A stretch of DNA of 64,000 nucleotides from Lichina pygmaea. Lineage: Eukaryota; Ascomycota; Lichinomycetes; Lichinales; Lichinaceae. The translations under genes were made by a program, and so were the position numbers. Under the pieces are notes generated by a model, which saw nothing but the letters and a program-made list of their open reading frames with translations, was not told the origin of the DNA and made no database searches. How positions within the stretch are numbered: the stretch's first letter is position 1; each line of letters starts with the position of its first letter. Below are positions 44,030 to 56,200 of the stretch, piece after piece. The stretch covers positions 620,001-684,000 of the forward strand of contig OY730170.1 of assembly GCA_963422465.1 (NCBI GenBank), read 5' to 3'.

Positions 44030-45620
44030 ATGCCGACGATGTTCTCCAGAGTCTTGAGATTGGGCGGCCCACTGGCCTTGAGGCCGAGTACCTTCAACAG
44101 TGCTTGTCGACGAGCAGTAACGACCGATGCGGCCTCTTCACATACAGACAAGGAGAAAGTGCCAGAGGTAAAGATGCCTTCTGACGCTGTTGCGGACAGC
44201 TTAACTGAGAGGGTGGCCTGGTAGGACGAAGACAAGCCTTTCACCGTCAACCTCTCCGACGAGAGCTTCGAGACGTACGAGCTCGACCCGCCGCCATACA
44301 CCCTCGATGTCACCAAGAGGGAGCTCAAACACATGTACCACGACATGGTCTTGACAAGGTGAGTGTGGTCGACTCTTATTGGATCTGCTATGAGAAGAAC
44401 CCTCTCTGATCAAATGGTGACTCAGACGCATGGAGATGGCGGCAGATCGGCTGTACAAGGAGAAGAAGATCCGTGGCTTCTGCCATCTATCGACCGGTCA
44501 GGAAGCCGTAGCCGTCGGAATCGAGCATGCTATCGACAAAGAAGACCACGTGATCACGGCGTATCGATGCCACGGCTTCGCTCTCATGCGAGGTGGGGCC
44601 GTGAGGGAGATCATCGGCGAGCTTCTTGGGCGGCGAGGCGGAATCGCCTACGGCAAGGGAGGCTCCATGCACATGTTCACCAAGGGCTTTTTTGGCGGCA
44701 ACGGCATTGTTGGGGCACAGGTGCCCCTCGGTGCAGGACTTGCGTTTGCAAACAAATACCTCGACCGTCAGAACATCACGGTGTGCTTGTACGGTGACGG
44801 CGCCTCGAACCAGGGTCAAGTGTTCGAGTCTTTCAACATGGCCAAGCTGTGGAACCTACCGGTCCTCTTTGGCTGTGAAAGTGAGTCGACCCTTCTCTTC
44901 GTGCTGATGGATGAGCGATGCTAAGCTCGGTCTAGACAACAAGTACGGAATGGGAACGGCTGCCAACCGAGCAGCGGCATTGACGGAGTACTACAAACGC
45001 GGCCAATACATTCCGGGCCTAAAGGTGAACGGCATGGACGCTCTGGCCGTCAGGGCTGCAGTCCAACACGGCAGGCAGTGGACGCTCGAGGGCAACGGTC
45101 CGCTCGTGCTGGAGTACGTGACCTATCGGTACGGTGGACACAGTATGAGCGATCCCGGAACTACATATCGGGTGAGTTCGCTGGCTGCTTGTCCCACCAT
45201 CTTCAATCCCCCTGGTCGGCTCTTGTCGCGCCATCTCGTCTGTCCCCATCTCGACGGCTTCACCGGCTAACGTGGTTGTAGACGCGCGAGGAGATACAGC
45301 GCATGCGCTCGACGCATGACCCGATTGCTGGTCTCAAACAGAAGCTGCTCGACTGGGCGATTGTGTCGGAAGAGGAGCTCAAGAAAATCGACAAGGAAGC
45401 GCGGAGCCATGTGGACCACGAGGTGGCCGAGGCGGAGAAGATGGTCCCGCCCGAGTCGACACCACAGGTACTCTTCGAGGACGTTTACGTGCGTGGCAGC
45501 GAGCCGAACTTGCTCCGAGGACGGGTCCCGGAGGAGAATTTCTACTTTGAAGGCGTCGCGGGGGCGAAGAAGGAGAGCGAGGTCATGGAGGGCAAGGTCG
45601 TGGGTGGCAATGTCGCGTGA
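44030..45620 (+). CDS. PDA1: Pyruvate dehydrogenase E1 component subunit alpha, mitochondrial
   Basis: Thiamine diphosphate enzyme subunit that decarboxylates pyruvate in the matrix pyruvate dehydrogenase complex. Exons 44030-44167, 44225-44358, 44426-44880, 44936-45171 and 45282-45620 give 433 aa. Introns are 55-110 nt, with donors GTAAAG, GTGAGT, GTGAGT and GTGAGT; the last has a CTAAC branch box. Residues 1 to about 30 form an Arg/Ser presequence. The ThDP motif runs from [20 protein letters not shown] across a splice site to NNKYGMGT. The phosphorylation loop [16 protein letters not shown] is intact, so control by PDH kinase is expected from the family. [19 protein letters not shown] and GGSMHMF are further family blocks. 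A TTG/ATG pair just upstream is not needed; ATG 44030 gives the best presequence. Confidence 0.97.
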
Positions 45621-46912
45621 CGGATCCATCTTCCTTTATAGAGTCCATTCCTCCGGTGGCCTTTTCTCCCTCCATTTTCTAGGCCATTCTTCATCTACAA
45701 GCATTTCCAATGGTCTTGGCATCTACAGAGTACCCTTTTCCCCGGTCTTCCCTGTCCTGGCAGTCTGTCTTCAGCTACCATCTTCTGCAGCGAGTCTACC
45801 TTCGGAGTACTTATCGGGCAGCTCAGCTGATCCATACAAGGTTGGGGGCTACACGTGTCAATCTACATAGAGGGGAGTTATCCCAACAGCATCACCGGTC
45901 CCGAGTAGTAGTCTCATCTTGGCGCTCCATAGAGGTTTTTTCGTCGTTCAGCATCCAAAGCCCTATCATGGAAGCGTATTCGTGAACGATGATCGTCATG
46001 AACAATGGAGCCGACTTCACAGTACCTCGTTAGATAAAGAGACACACAAGACTCCTACCGCCTACGAGCAACGCATACTTTCCCCCCCCCCCCCTTCTCT
46101 TTCTCGAGGAGGAGGAGGACTACGAAGACGACGGGGAGACGAGCCGCACAGCAGGTCATACGATACGTGCCAGCGCTTCCAACGTTGCCCCTCCCCCCTC
46201 CCCCCCCCCCCCCCCCCCATGGAAAACGAGCTTCAACCAAAGGACCAACAGGCTCAAATCACCACTGTACCTACTGTACGTACAGTACGTACTCGTACAG
46301 TATGTACATGGGTGTCGGGCAGCCTAGGACGTACGCAGTACGGTACCGCTTGCACAGCCGAGTCTGCAAGCGCAATCACTTACTACTTGGTGCAGACCAT
46401 ATACTACAGGTACGTAACTCTGTGCTGTGTCTTCGTCAAGGAGACTGGTGTGGAGCTGGTGTCGGACCGGTGCATCATGAGGTGGGTCACCTCGTGCGGC
46501 ATCTTCATCAGGTTGACCGGGGGGGAAAAGCCCTTCCTCTTGGGGTTAGGTTTGGGGTTCTTGGTGGTGATGGTGGTGGTGGTGGTGGTGGTGGTGGTGG
46601 GAGTGGGAGGGGGTGGTTATGTGACGCTGTCAATCTTTACAGCAGTACCATTGTTTGACTGGTTGGTACGAAGGTACGCCTGTCAGATGGAGCGCGGAAG
46701 GAAGGAGGAGGAGAAGGATAGGGAAGGTGGTTTACGGTGCTGTAGCTTGGAGGAGTGGTCTCGATGAGTAGGTAAGCTAGGTATCGCGGTGCAGAGTGGT
46801 TGGCTGCCTTGTCCGGTAGCTGGCTGCAAGACACTAGCTGCGAGGTAGATGCCCACGGGAAAGGGGAGGGGGGCGGGGAGGTGACGACGATCATGGTGAT
46901 GCTACGATCCCA
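45621..46912. other. Convergent spacer PDA1 / HAT1 with C-runs and GGT run
   Basis: 1.3 kb between facing stop codons. It contains long C runs at 46082-46094 and 46192-46218, a GTAC cluster at 46264-46345, and a TGG-repeat G-rich tract at 46562-46615. A frame of 282 codons crosses these repeats on the + strand but is low-complexity and I do not accept it. Confidence 0.6.
46562..46615 (+). repeat. (TGG)n G-rich tract, possible G-quadruplex
   Basis: About twelve TGG units grade into GGGAGTGGGAGGGGGTGG. Many G2-G5 runs with 1-nt spacers on one strand would allow quadruplex folding. Confidence 0.7.
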
Positions 46913-47090
46913 TCAGGTGCCGTCATCCGACACCTCCTCTATCGTCACCTTCCTTCTCTTTGCGGTCGGACTGAACGGGACGGCGACGGTGTCCGTCTTC
47001 TCGCGCGGACCGTCGGATGCGTCGGCGTTGTCCATGTCCATGTCGCCTTCTTGCTGTTCCTCGTGCCCGACCGTCGCGTCTGCACCTCCA

Positions 47091-47131
<41 letters not shown>

Positions 47132-48819
47132 TTCGTCCTCGTTGCTGTCGTTACCGCCGCGGAGTGTACGGCCTCCAGTAGCTTTACCCGGAGCCGGGCG
47201 TTTCGTGCCACGGGGTTCGGCGGTTGTCGCCGTCGCGCTTGCGGTGTTGCCGGCCATGTAGCTCTTGCCGAACGGCGTCTCCCTCAGCGACTGCGCCCCG
47301 TGCTCGGGCTTGGAGTTCTGAACGACTGCGCCGAGGAGCCGCACGTAGTCCTTCTCCTGCTCGACCATGACCTGCTCGAGCTGCTCGATGCGTTCCGGTA
47401 GGTCGAGCTGGATCAGCGTGTCGATGTTGTGCTTCAGTAGTCGCTGCTTGACCATCTTCCGCCACAGACCGTAGTACCGCTCTTCTTTCCGCAACGCCGC
47501 CGCTTGGCTGCTGCCCCCTCCGCCGACGCGACGAATGATGGAACGGCCGAAGCGTCGACGGTCCGAAGGGAGGGACTGCGTCACCCGCGTCGTGACCCAC
47601 GTGAGCAGCTGCATCTCGATGAGCCGCTTGAACTGGCGGTCGGCGAGCTTGGACGAGCGCCGGATGTCGGCGATGGTATCGAGCGGGAGGAGCTTTGAGA
47701 TCGGCAGGCGACCGATACGTCCCGTGGCGCTGTCGTTCAATTGCAGATCCTTGTACCGGGGATCCTGCCGGAGCCGGATCAGGTCGCAGAAGTCGCGCAG
47801 ATCGTCAAAAGTCTCGTTAGGATCCTCGACCGCGACCTCCTTGACGGTGTCGTCGGCCAGAAAGTGCTCGAACAGGCTGTTGTAGAACCGAGATCCGTGG
47901 CCCTGATGCTGATACGGCGGCAGGATCAAGAACTGCGAGATGCGTGCGCGTGCAGGAAATTCCTCGGCCTTGAGCTGCGACTTGAAGATCTTGTCGTCAA
48001 TCGAGGCGACGTCGTCGGGTGGGCCCTCCCGTGATGGGTGAAGGTAGTACCGGTAGGCGGTGCAGTAGCCGACGATGGAGTACCGGGGTCCTTTGTCGGC
48101 ATTGGCGAGCTTCTGATATCTAGCGCGAGCGTGGTCAGCGCCGAAGCCGTGATCAGAATAAGATGTAACGGTTATCGTTGGTGATACTTACAAGAAGTAC
48201 ACCCGCCATCTTTCAATGCTCCAGAACGGGACCTCGGTGTCAATGTACGTGCCGCCCTCGATCAGACAGGGCACCAAGAACTGAAAGCGCTCGAGCATCT
48301 CGCGGACCGAGACATCTACCAGACTCCCCGACCACACCTCAAATGCAGCATCCTTGATCTGGTAACCACCCAGAAGCTGGCCCGGCGGCTTCCATTCCGC
48401 GTTCGATGCGTCGACTTGAACGCGAGCATCGAACGTCTTCTTCTTTTCGGAAACGGCTGGGAAGAGTGACAGTCAGCGAAACGACCTTCGAGGCTCTGGA
48501 CACTACGTCGGCACTTACGTGCTTGAAGCCAGCCCCTCAGAACGCTCTCGACATCCCATTTGCTGTCATCCTCAATATCAGGGTGTCTCTTCTTGTAATC
48601 GACCACCAGGTGAGGCTGTAGATCATGCGTCGTAAAGCGCACGTGGATGCGTAGGCCCTGGTAGCCGATGATTTCCTCTCGTCTGCCGAAGAACGGATAG
48701 GTGAAGGATGGGCGAAAGTGCGCGACCGCCTCCGGCGACCTTCGCCCGGGCCGCAAGAGCGTAATGAACGTGCATTTGTTCGCATCGACCGTCCCTTCGA
48801 GCGCGTTAGCCCGAAACAT
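46913..48819 (-). CDS. HAT1: Histone acetyltransferase type B catalytic subunit
   Basis: Acetylates newly made histone H4 at Lys5 and Lys12 with acetyl-CoA, in the cytoplasm and nucleus. Exons 48519-48819, 48192-48456 and 46913-48119 give 590 aa; introns are 62 nt (GTAAGT/CAG) and 72 nt (GTAAGT/TAG). The N-terminal Hat1 domain begins near TVDANKCTFITLL and includes FTYPFFGRREEIIGYQGLRI. The GNAT core runs FEVWSGSLVDVSV, WSIERWRVYFL, YSIVGYCTAYRYY and RISQFLILPPYQHQGHGSRF, where QHQGHG is the acetyl-CoA loop. VEDPNETFDDLRD follows. The C-terminal 150 residues are longer than usual and carry a poly-Asp run encoded by a GAC repeat (47090-47132) and a basic end (AKRRKV). The frame stays open upstream to ATG 49383 (188 more codons); 48819 fits known Hat1 N termini best, and 48885 is another option. 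Confidence 0.94.
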
Positions 48820-50460
48820 GGAACTCGGAAACGACGTCGTCGACCGCTTACACTCTTCTGGGTCCGATATGTTGAGCTTCCCCATATCTGACGCCAGTTG
48901 CGCGCAAAGCGCTTGATCTGCGGGCGGCTCGCCGAGGTCGATATCGCACTGCTTGGCGAGGCTCTGGGTGAGCAGCTGAAACTCGCTCTTTACTCTGGCC
49001 TCTTCCTGAAGTAAGCCCTGCTTGGCCCGAACTTTGATGGTGGGCACTAGTTTGGCGTGGAAGGCCCGATCGCGCTCGACGTGACCCTGCACTGGTCCGA
49101 GACCGTGATAGTCTCGGTAGATCTGATCTTGGTGGCAGAGTTGTGGCCTCCCTGGAAGAGTGTTCCCGACAGAGAGGTGGGAGCAAGTCTGAGTATGACA
49201 GACCGAGCGGGAGCTGATCCAGTTGCGAACGCTTTGGTTGACAGGGCGCGGACGCGCAGCAATTACGGTGCCATGTCCCACGTTCTCGCCCGCCGTTGCG
49301 ATCGCGGCTACTACGGGTACCGGTACCCTAGCCGCGGCTATCGCGGCTGTGCCTGGGGGCGTTACCCACCCGCGTCTTGTCATCGTGGGACGCAGCGGAC
49401 GAGCTTCTTTGTGCGAGCACCGATGTGGTATTTATTTCGATGTTCTGTTTCGCAGGTCAGACTTCGCCGACGACAGTGGTGAGTATCCACGAAACTGAGG
49501 TGCAAGAATATTTTTGGGGAACAATCTTGAAGTTGGACGTCTTATCCACAACTGTCATATGCTGTTACTCTTCCCCGGGTCCGTACATGACAGTCGCCGA
49601 AGCTCCGGCTATACTTCCCAACAACGACGACGCTACCAACTTCATCTCCTGCTTCACCTCCAGGCATGATCAACAATGAGTCCCACTGGGAAATTTTGTG
49701 CTGTGGGATAAATTCCTAGTCTCTCAAAATCAATTATGGCCCAGTCTACCACCTGTTGTGACCATGGGATACGAGAACGCTCTGCCATTCATAGTTACAT
49801 TCAAGCTACCCCGCTTCTCGTCAATGACACTGTTTCTTATTCAGAGCTACACTCTGTTGATGGCCATTGTCAATGAGAAAATGGTAGACAGGACAAGACA
49901 TCTTTGACAAAGTTCTCACCACTCCCAAACACAGCAGTAGATACTTTGACAGCACTCGTGCAAGAGGACCTGGTAAGTAGCCACTTTGACAAGTATCCAC
50001 GTCTGAGAGCTCCTAAGAAGTGATGTCAATTTGTATGTGTGAACCGGCGCCTGGCCGGGGAATGAGTGTCTTCATTTCATCTCTCTCTAACTAAGAATCT
50101 AGGAGCGACGACCAAGGAGAAAACTCTGCACACCGTCACGTGCAGACAAACAATTTAGCCGTCACTCAGGGGGAGGCTGATCTCTGAACCCCTGCAAATC
50201 CTCGGGCTATCGACTCCCTGTCGAGTCCCTGGTTGACACCAATATACAGTGAGAATTGTCTTCTCTCACGTGAACTTGGCTCTAGCAGCGAGCGAGGACT
50301 GGTCTTCTCACTCCTCCGGCTGACAGTATGCCTTTAGGGCTGAATTCCGCAGAGCCACAGCCCCGCAGAGCTGCAACACCCATGTAGCCAGTGCCCCGCA
50401 TCTCTAGCTAGCTCTCCAACCCAACTGAACAACGCCGCGAGCACAACCGTTTCCTAGCAA

Positions 50461-51180
50461 GTGGCAGCCAGCAGAAATCTCTTCTGTCCAGAAAAGAAGA
50501 GACGTTACATTGAACAAATCCTACAACAGCCGGGCCAGGACGGGCGCAGGTGGGCCAAGGCTATCCTATGGTCACAGCGAGCAATGGACGACTCCACCGC
50601 AAGACTCGGCGCTTCGCGGTGGTCCGACGGTCTCCCCCCCCCCCCCCCCCCCGGGCGTTCCGGGCGGCTTTTCTCTGTAAGCAACATGTCGCCGGCTTCC
50701 CCACGCCGGCTTGCAACTATAGATCAATACGGGAGACAGCCAAACACATGGTTTTGGACTGCCCTCGCCTTCTCAGAGCGCGGCGAAGGCTATATCTAGC
50801 AGCTACCGTACTGCTACTGACAACCAGGCTTTGACATCACGATGGTAGCCCTCCGCCACTCTCACAGTGTGGATCCTTTGCCATGGTGTCCTTCCCCAGC
50901 TCTCCTGGGCTCAGAAGCAGCTGAAAGCTGGCTACCAGCCAGTCACCTTTCTATGTCCTATAGTCTCTCGGCAGGATAGCGCTAACTAGGCGCTGCAGAG
51001 GGAGGTTTCTCACCCCACGGTAGTCTAGGGCTTTCCTTATAATACCTAATCTCCCATAGTTGACCCAGCATACCTCGTAGTCTAGATTTCTAGTATTAGA
51101 ATAGAGTAGGAATACCAATACCAATACCAATCCTGCAACAGGGTCGTTGCCAAAGGACCAACAATAGAACATTCTGACAA
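50461..51180 (+). mobile_element. Degenerate 3' end of a non-LTR (Tad1-like) retrotransposon
   Basis: One frame at 50550-50834 ends with CNYRSIRETAKHMVLDCPRL followed by Arg-rich residues. This is the C-x-ETxxHxxxxCP pattern that closes the second ORF of many fungal LINEs after the reverse transcriptase and RNase H. A few hundred bases later the sequence ends in ATACCA hexamer repeats (about 51113-51131), a typical LINE 3' tail. The rest of the element is missing and the frame is broken by a C run. The family call is tentative. Confidence 0.5.
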
Positions 51181-51435
51181 GGTAAATGGTAGCAGGCCTA
51201 GGTTGGGGCCTAGGCGGCGCTACGCAGAACTCCTCAGAATCGTGGGTTGTAGAAGAGTTGATTGTTCTAGCTAAGACGAAGAGCTAGCTATATAGCCGAA
51301 GGGCTCCAAAGGTCCTACCCGAACAGGCACCTGCAGTCCCCAGCTCGGCGAGGCTAAGCCCCGGCCGGGCTGACTAAGTCCCGGCCCCCGAGTCCTCTAG
51401 GCGTGGCCGTGACTCTTGATTCGGACGACGCTGTC

Positions 51436-51570
51436 CTTTGTATGTACTACGTAACGTACCTAACGTATGTACGGAGTACGTACGTCCCACGGAGCCGTGA
51501 GGAGGTACAGTAGCCGTTCTGTAATGTACGCGTGGTACGTACGTAACGCGTACGGTACGGTACGGTAGCC
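51436..51570. repeat. GTAC/TACGTAC palindrome cluster
   Basis: Dense words such as TACTACGTAACGTACC, GTACGGAGTACGTACGTC and GTACGTACGTAACGCGTACG over about 135 bp. It lies 200-340 bp upstream of the ZIP transporter start. Confidence 0.7.
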
Positions 51571-51773
51571 TAAGCGCCGTAGTTTCAACAATGACCACCC
51601 CTGTTAAGCTTTAGTTCATCACTCTTCCAAGAGCTTATGATTAATAGAGGCCGGCAAATTCCCAACTACACTGAACATCGCGGCTGACTTGAACATGTCA
51701 GCTACGGTACCCACCAAGGGCATTTGTCTGCACATAAAGGTGCTACTATACCCAGCCAGATTTTCGGCAAACC

Positions 51774-53248
51774 ATGTTGGACGGAATCTTCATCCTGCTG
51801 GCCCTTTGCCTGGTGATGACCGTGGCGTAAGTCCGGCCACGCGGCTTGCCAAGAACGTCCCGTGAGAACTAATGTCTGAGCAGATCTCTACTGGCTGGAG
51901 CACTGCCACTGTCACTTGGCCTATCCCGATCCAAGACGCAACTGATATCGGCAGTCGGAGTCGGCGTCCTTATCGGAACATCGCTCATCGTGATCATTCC
52001 GGAAGGGGTCGAAACGCTCTACGGGGCCAGCAGTCATGTACATAAGGAAAGAGAACACCCTGTGCCGACGCCACAACTCCATCAAAAGCTGGCCGAGAGA
52101 GGCGTTCGGGGAGAAGTACAGCCAGACGGAGCAGATGACAGAAAGGCGGCTGCCCTCGACTTCGGCACCATGCCAGGCTCGGTGATCGCAGATGACGTGC
52201 TGGCTCTTCCCCATCCGCTCTTGCTCGTCCCACGGACCGAGGGCAAACCGAAGAAGATATCGCATGCCCCCAAAGCTCTCCAGAATGCAAACCCTATCGA
52301 GAAAGACAAAAGTCGAACGCCGTCACCGCACGCATACGTCGGCGTATCTCTCGTTCTCGGATTCCTGCTCATGTATCTGATCGACAAGATCCCGCAACAC
52401 ACGTCTAGCGAGTCACACGTGCATCGACGACCTTACCACATCTCGCTCGAGCACCTGCCAGAAGGCCTGGCACGGGTTGACCCAACCGACGGTGAGCCAG
52501 AGGCAGGCGAGTCCGCTGGCGAGTTGCCCCTCGCCTCACACGCCAGCAGAGGCGCTTCGACAACCATCGGCCTGGTCATACACGCGGCAGCGGATGGAAT
52601 CGCGCTGGGAGCATCTTCGTCCACGGCCGATACGAATCTGGGGCTCGTGGTATTTCTCGCGATCATGGTGCACAAGGCTCCAGCGGCGTTCGGTCTTACG
52701 TCTGTGCTGCTGAAGCAAGGGCTCAGCAGGCGCCGGGCAAGGGCTCATCTGGTCGTATTCAGCCTGGCTGCGCCCGTCGGGGCCTTGGCGACTTGGATTC
52801 TAGTCAACGCGGCCGGGAGGAGCCAGCTCGGTGGCGGCCACGATGAACAGCAGACGAGATGGTGGACCGGGATACTGCTGCTCTTTTCCGGCGGAACGTT
52901 TCTGTACGTCACTCTCGGTCCCGCCTGTCATAGCATCGTTCCTGAGCTCTCCCGTCACCCGATTCTATCTCTTCTCTTCTCTCCACCGTACGCGGATGAG
53001 CCACGTGCTAACAAGTCTCCAGCTATGTGGCGATGCACACGATGCAAGAAGACCAGAGCGGACAGTCACATGATCGTCAGCAGTATCTACGCTCTTCCAA
53101 CAGTCACATCAGCAGTGACAGTGGTGGTGGGAGTAACAGTGACCTCCAGTCGTCATTGGTCGGTGAAGGTCCTAGTTGGGGGGACACTTTGGCCACGGTC
53201 GTCGGCATGCTCGTTCCATTGCTCACTCGAGCAGGTCACAACCACTGA
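51774..53248 (+). CDS. ZIP-family metal transporter, ZIP9/ATX2 type
   Basis: Probable Zn or Mn transporter moving metal into the cytosol from the Golgi/secretory pathway. Exons 51774-51826, 51884-52903 and 53023-53248 give 432 aa; introns are 57 nt (GTAAGT, CTAAT branch, CAG) and 119 nt (GTACGT, CTAAC branch, CAG). Exon 1 is nearly all the first membrane helix (MLDGIFILLALCLVMTVA). Further helices are LISAVGVGVLIGTSLIVIIP, AYVGVSLVLGFLLMYLI, and the signature pair GLVIHAAADGIALGASSS and VFLAIMVHKAPAAFGLTSVL, which carry the metal-site His and Asp. Helices ARAHLVVFSLAAPVGALATW and WWTGILLLFSGGTFLYVAMH follow, and DTLATVVGMLVPLLTRAGHNH closes the chain. A His-containing loop of about 90 residues separates helices 2 and 3. 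IIPEGVETLY is typical of the ZIP9/ATX2 branch. Confidence 0.9.
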
Positions 53249-56200
53249 CGGAACGTTGGCCACGCAACAAATGAGGCTCATCCCTCTCGATGTCACTCCA
53301 TGGATGATGTTGTGGATGAAGCACCTTTTTTATATCCTCGTATAGCGCAGCGACCCATCCATACCACGTTTAATACTATCCATCGCGCTACATGCAAAGT
53401 GAACCCCATTTCACGTGACTACGAATTCATGACTACATTGGATCGGCATTCTCGTCTTCCTGTCCGAGATACAGCCACGAGGTCGGTCAGCAGAAATCTC
53501 CGGACGTACAGCATTGACAGGTACGCCAAAAGGTCTGTAACTTCTGCATCTTACACGATAGGTGCGAAAGGATCGAGGACCGATACAACGATCCTGCCGC
53601 TCCTGCACGTCTGGGGATTCCTGTGGATCGACCTTGTACGTACTGGACATCATCCACCTCATACTTGCACCAAGACAGCGAATTGGAGAGTGCACGATAT
53701 GCTGAGAAGCTTCTTCCTCGAGGTTTCGATGGCACAGCCTGATCTCAAACCGCAACTCGAACAAGATGGCGTGTGTCTGCAATACACGGATGACAAGGCT
53801 ATGCAGCGTCGTTGCTGCAGCCTCGTCGCTGCAGCCTCATGCAGCACGTGACTGGCTTCGACGGACAGCCACATTCTCATTGTTGAGCGAAGCGTTGATT
53901 CCGGAGCGATCTGATGATCTAGCTATGTGAACAGCCCCGACTATATACACATTGCGCCTGTAGCATTGCTACGCCCGCTTCTGCTGCTGCTGCTGCCGGT
54001 GGCGACGATGTCTTGCCTGAGCCCCTTGCTCATATCTGTATGGGGCCGCGTAGCTCAAGGCCACGTGACCCCATGCCACGCGGCCCCCCGATAGTGCCGA
54101 TGTTGACGTCCTTCTCGGCACTCGTCGACATCTTTCGCGAAATCTTTCTTGTGACTACCGATGTTCTCACACCAAAAACGAGCATTTTTTGTCGAGGAGC
54201 ATATTCAATTCTGGGCACTATCGCGACTCCAGCTAATTGCTCGAGGTAGGGGAATAGCTCCGGCTATACACTCTACGCCAACTCCTACTGGTAGTGCTAT
54301 GCCTATTTCTAGTGCTTCGCCTGCTGACTCCGTGGCGCACATACTTATCGTCAACTCTCTGCGCTTTCTCCGCGAATTACTGCAGGCCTCAGATCCTGAG
54401 CGTTCTGGCGGTGGCAATCTCAACACGTTCTCTACTTTGGTTACTTATACCCAGCTTTTGCAGTCGCATAAATCTTCTTTGTTTGGGCATTGAGATCACC
54501 TTCTCTCTGTGCTGTCGTCGTGGCTGGACTAGCCCTCGCCGCAAATGTTGGGGCTATAATCTCGCTGGATACAGTACTGTCTTTCGGTCCGGGAAAGAAG
54601 TTGTTGACGGCGTGTTGAAGCTTAAGGAAGTGCACGATAACGTCAAGGGCGTCATCGACGAGATTCAGCTACTCGAATCACTGATTGCCAATATTCGCGT
54701 CGTCACTGTCGACCTACAGACATCTCCCTGTTCTTTGCGAGATCAGCGGGTCCTTCCAACCTTCAAGCTTTTACTCAAGGACTGCACAGAGGAGTTTGAG
54801 ATCTTGCACAAAGCTGTTCGCGACGCCTGTCCGCCGGCTGATCAGTGGTTCCGGTTACTTCGATCGTGATGTGCTTGGGTACTCGGTGAAGCCAAAGTCG
54901 CCAGGTCTCGTGGCAAGTTGAAGAGGTACAGAGAGCAACTTGACCTTGCATTGTCTATCATGGGAAGGTAGGTCAAAGGATTCTCGACGGTCTTTTCCAG
55001 GCCAAGCGGCTAAACAACTATGATCTAGTAGTACCAATCTTAACCTCTGCAGAGAGGTCATGCAGATCTCAAGCACCCAGCGCGGCACCTCCGCACGGAT
55101 TCGAAAGGTCGAGAATTGCATAAAGGAATCAGCAAGCACCACCCACGACGAGCTTCAGACTGTGGCCGCTGCAGTTCAAAAATCCGCCACTGCCACAGAC
55201 TTTGGCTTTATGAGCATACACTCTGCGCTTGAAAGTGTTGCACATTCGCTCCAGTCTGAACAATCTCCCATGAACGATCGGTTGAGCAGTTCTGGATCCC
55301 CATCAAGCATCGCCTCTCAAGCTATCGAAGCATCATCTTCGACAACCCAAGTCCAACACGCACCACAAGTAGTCCAACAGTACTCAGCTCAGGCGCACGG
55401 ATCTGGAGCGGTATCTCGTCAAAGGCGTCGACTTTTGGGCAAGAAAGTCCAGTCTTATTTAAAAAAAACCGGACCCCAACCTCCTAGAGATTCTTTCTAT
55501 GGTGACAATCCCGGAGCCAAAGAACGGAGACATACTACTTGACTGTCCGGATATAGAGGCAAAAATTCTGATTCTACAACGGATGAGGCTTACTTTGTTC
55601 GAGGCACTCGTGACAATCATGTCAGGGCCAAGTGTAAGTATCTCCCAGCTTCAAGTGGTCAACATACAGCAAGGCTACGAGATTCTTCTCGCTCTGGACT
55701 TTCGAGCTACGGCCGACTCAGCCAAAGCACGTGCAAACATGTTCGGTAAGCCTTTAGGCCAAGGGGTTTTCCAAGCAGACCGCTCCAGACAGCGAAAGAC
55801 AGCAGACAGTCTGAATTTCAACACTACCTCCAGAAAGAAGAGGCAACTACTGGAGATTCCTTTTGTGCTCGCTTTCTGGTCAAGAAGAGCATACAGCCAC
55901 GCTGGTGTTGAGGGTTATATTATCTTCCAGGCCGATACTGAGGCATCTATGGTAGAAGACTACACCAGGGAACCAAACACAATCACACTCCACCTGTGTT
56001 ACCTTCCACAACTACAACTTTCCAGGACTGGGGTCATCGCCACCTTCAGCCAAAGATGTTTCTTGGCTGAACCTCGCATCCCCCCAAAATTAACATCATG
56101 CATTGTTGTCCAGTCAAAATCATCCAGAATACTGGTTGAGAATAAGTACGAGAGATATCATGTTAGCACTGGTAGTAGAGGACTGAGGGTTGGCACATCC

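Larger units (their letters stand above)
48820..51773. other. Spacer HAT1 5' / ZIP transporter 5' with LINE debris
   Basis: The first 560 bases are the open extension of the HAT1 frame on the minus strand. From about 49480 the DNA is AT-rich without supported genes. A run of 18-19 C lies at 50634-50652, a non-LTR remnant at 50461-51180, and a strong GTAC cluster at 51436-51570. The last 200 bases should contain the transporter promoter. Confidence 0.55.

Noticed and set aside
45919-46767. 282-codon frame between PDA1 and HAT1
   Set aside because: Crosses C runs and the TGG tract and has no protein-like composition.
53300-53851. 183-codon frame just after the ZIP transporter
   Set aside because: No domain, overlaps open frames on the other strand, and lies where the transporter 3' UTR is expected.
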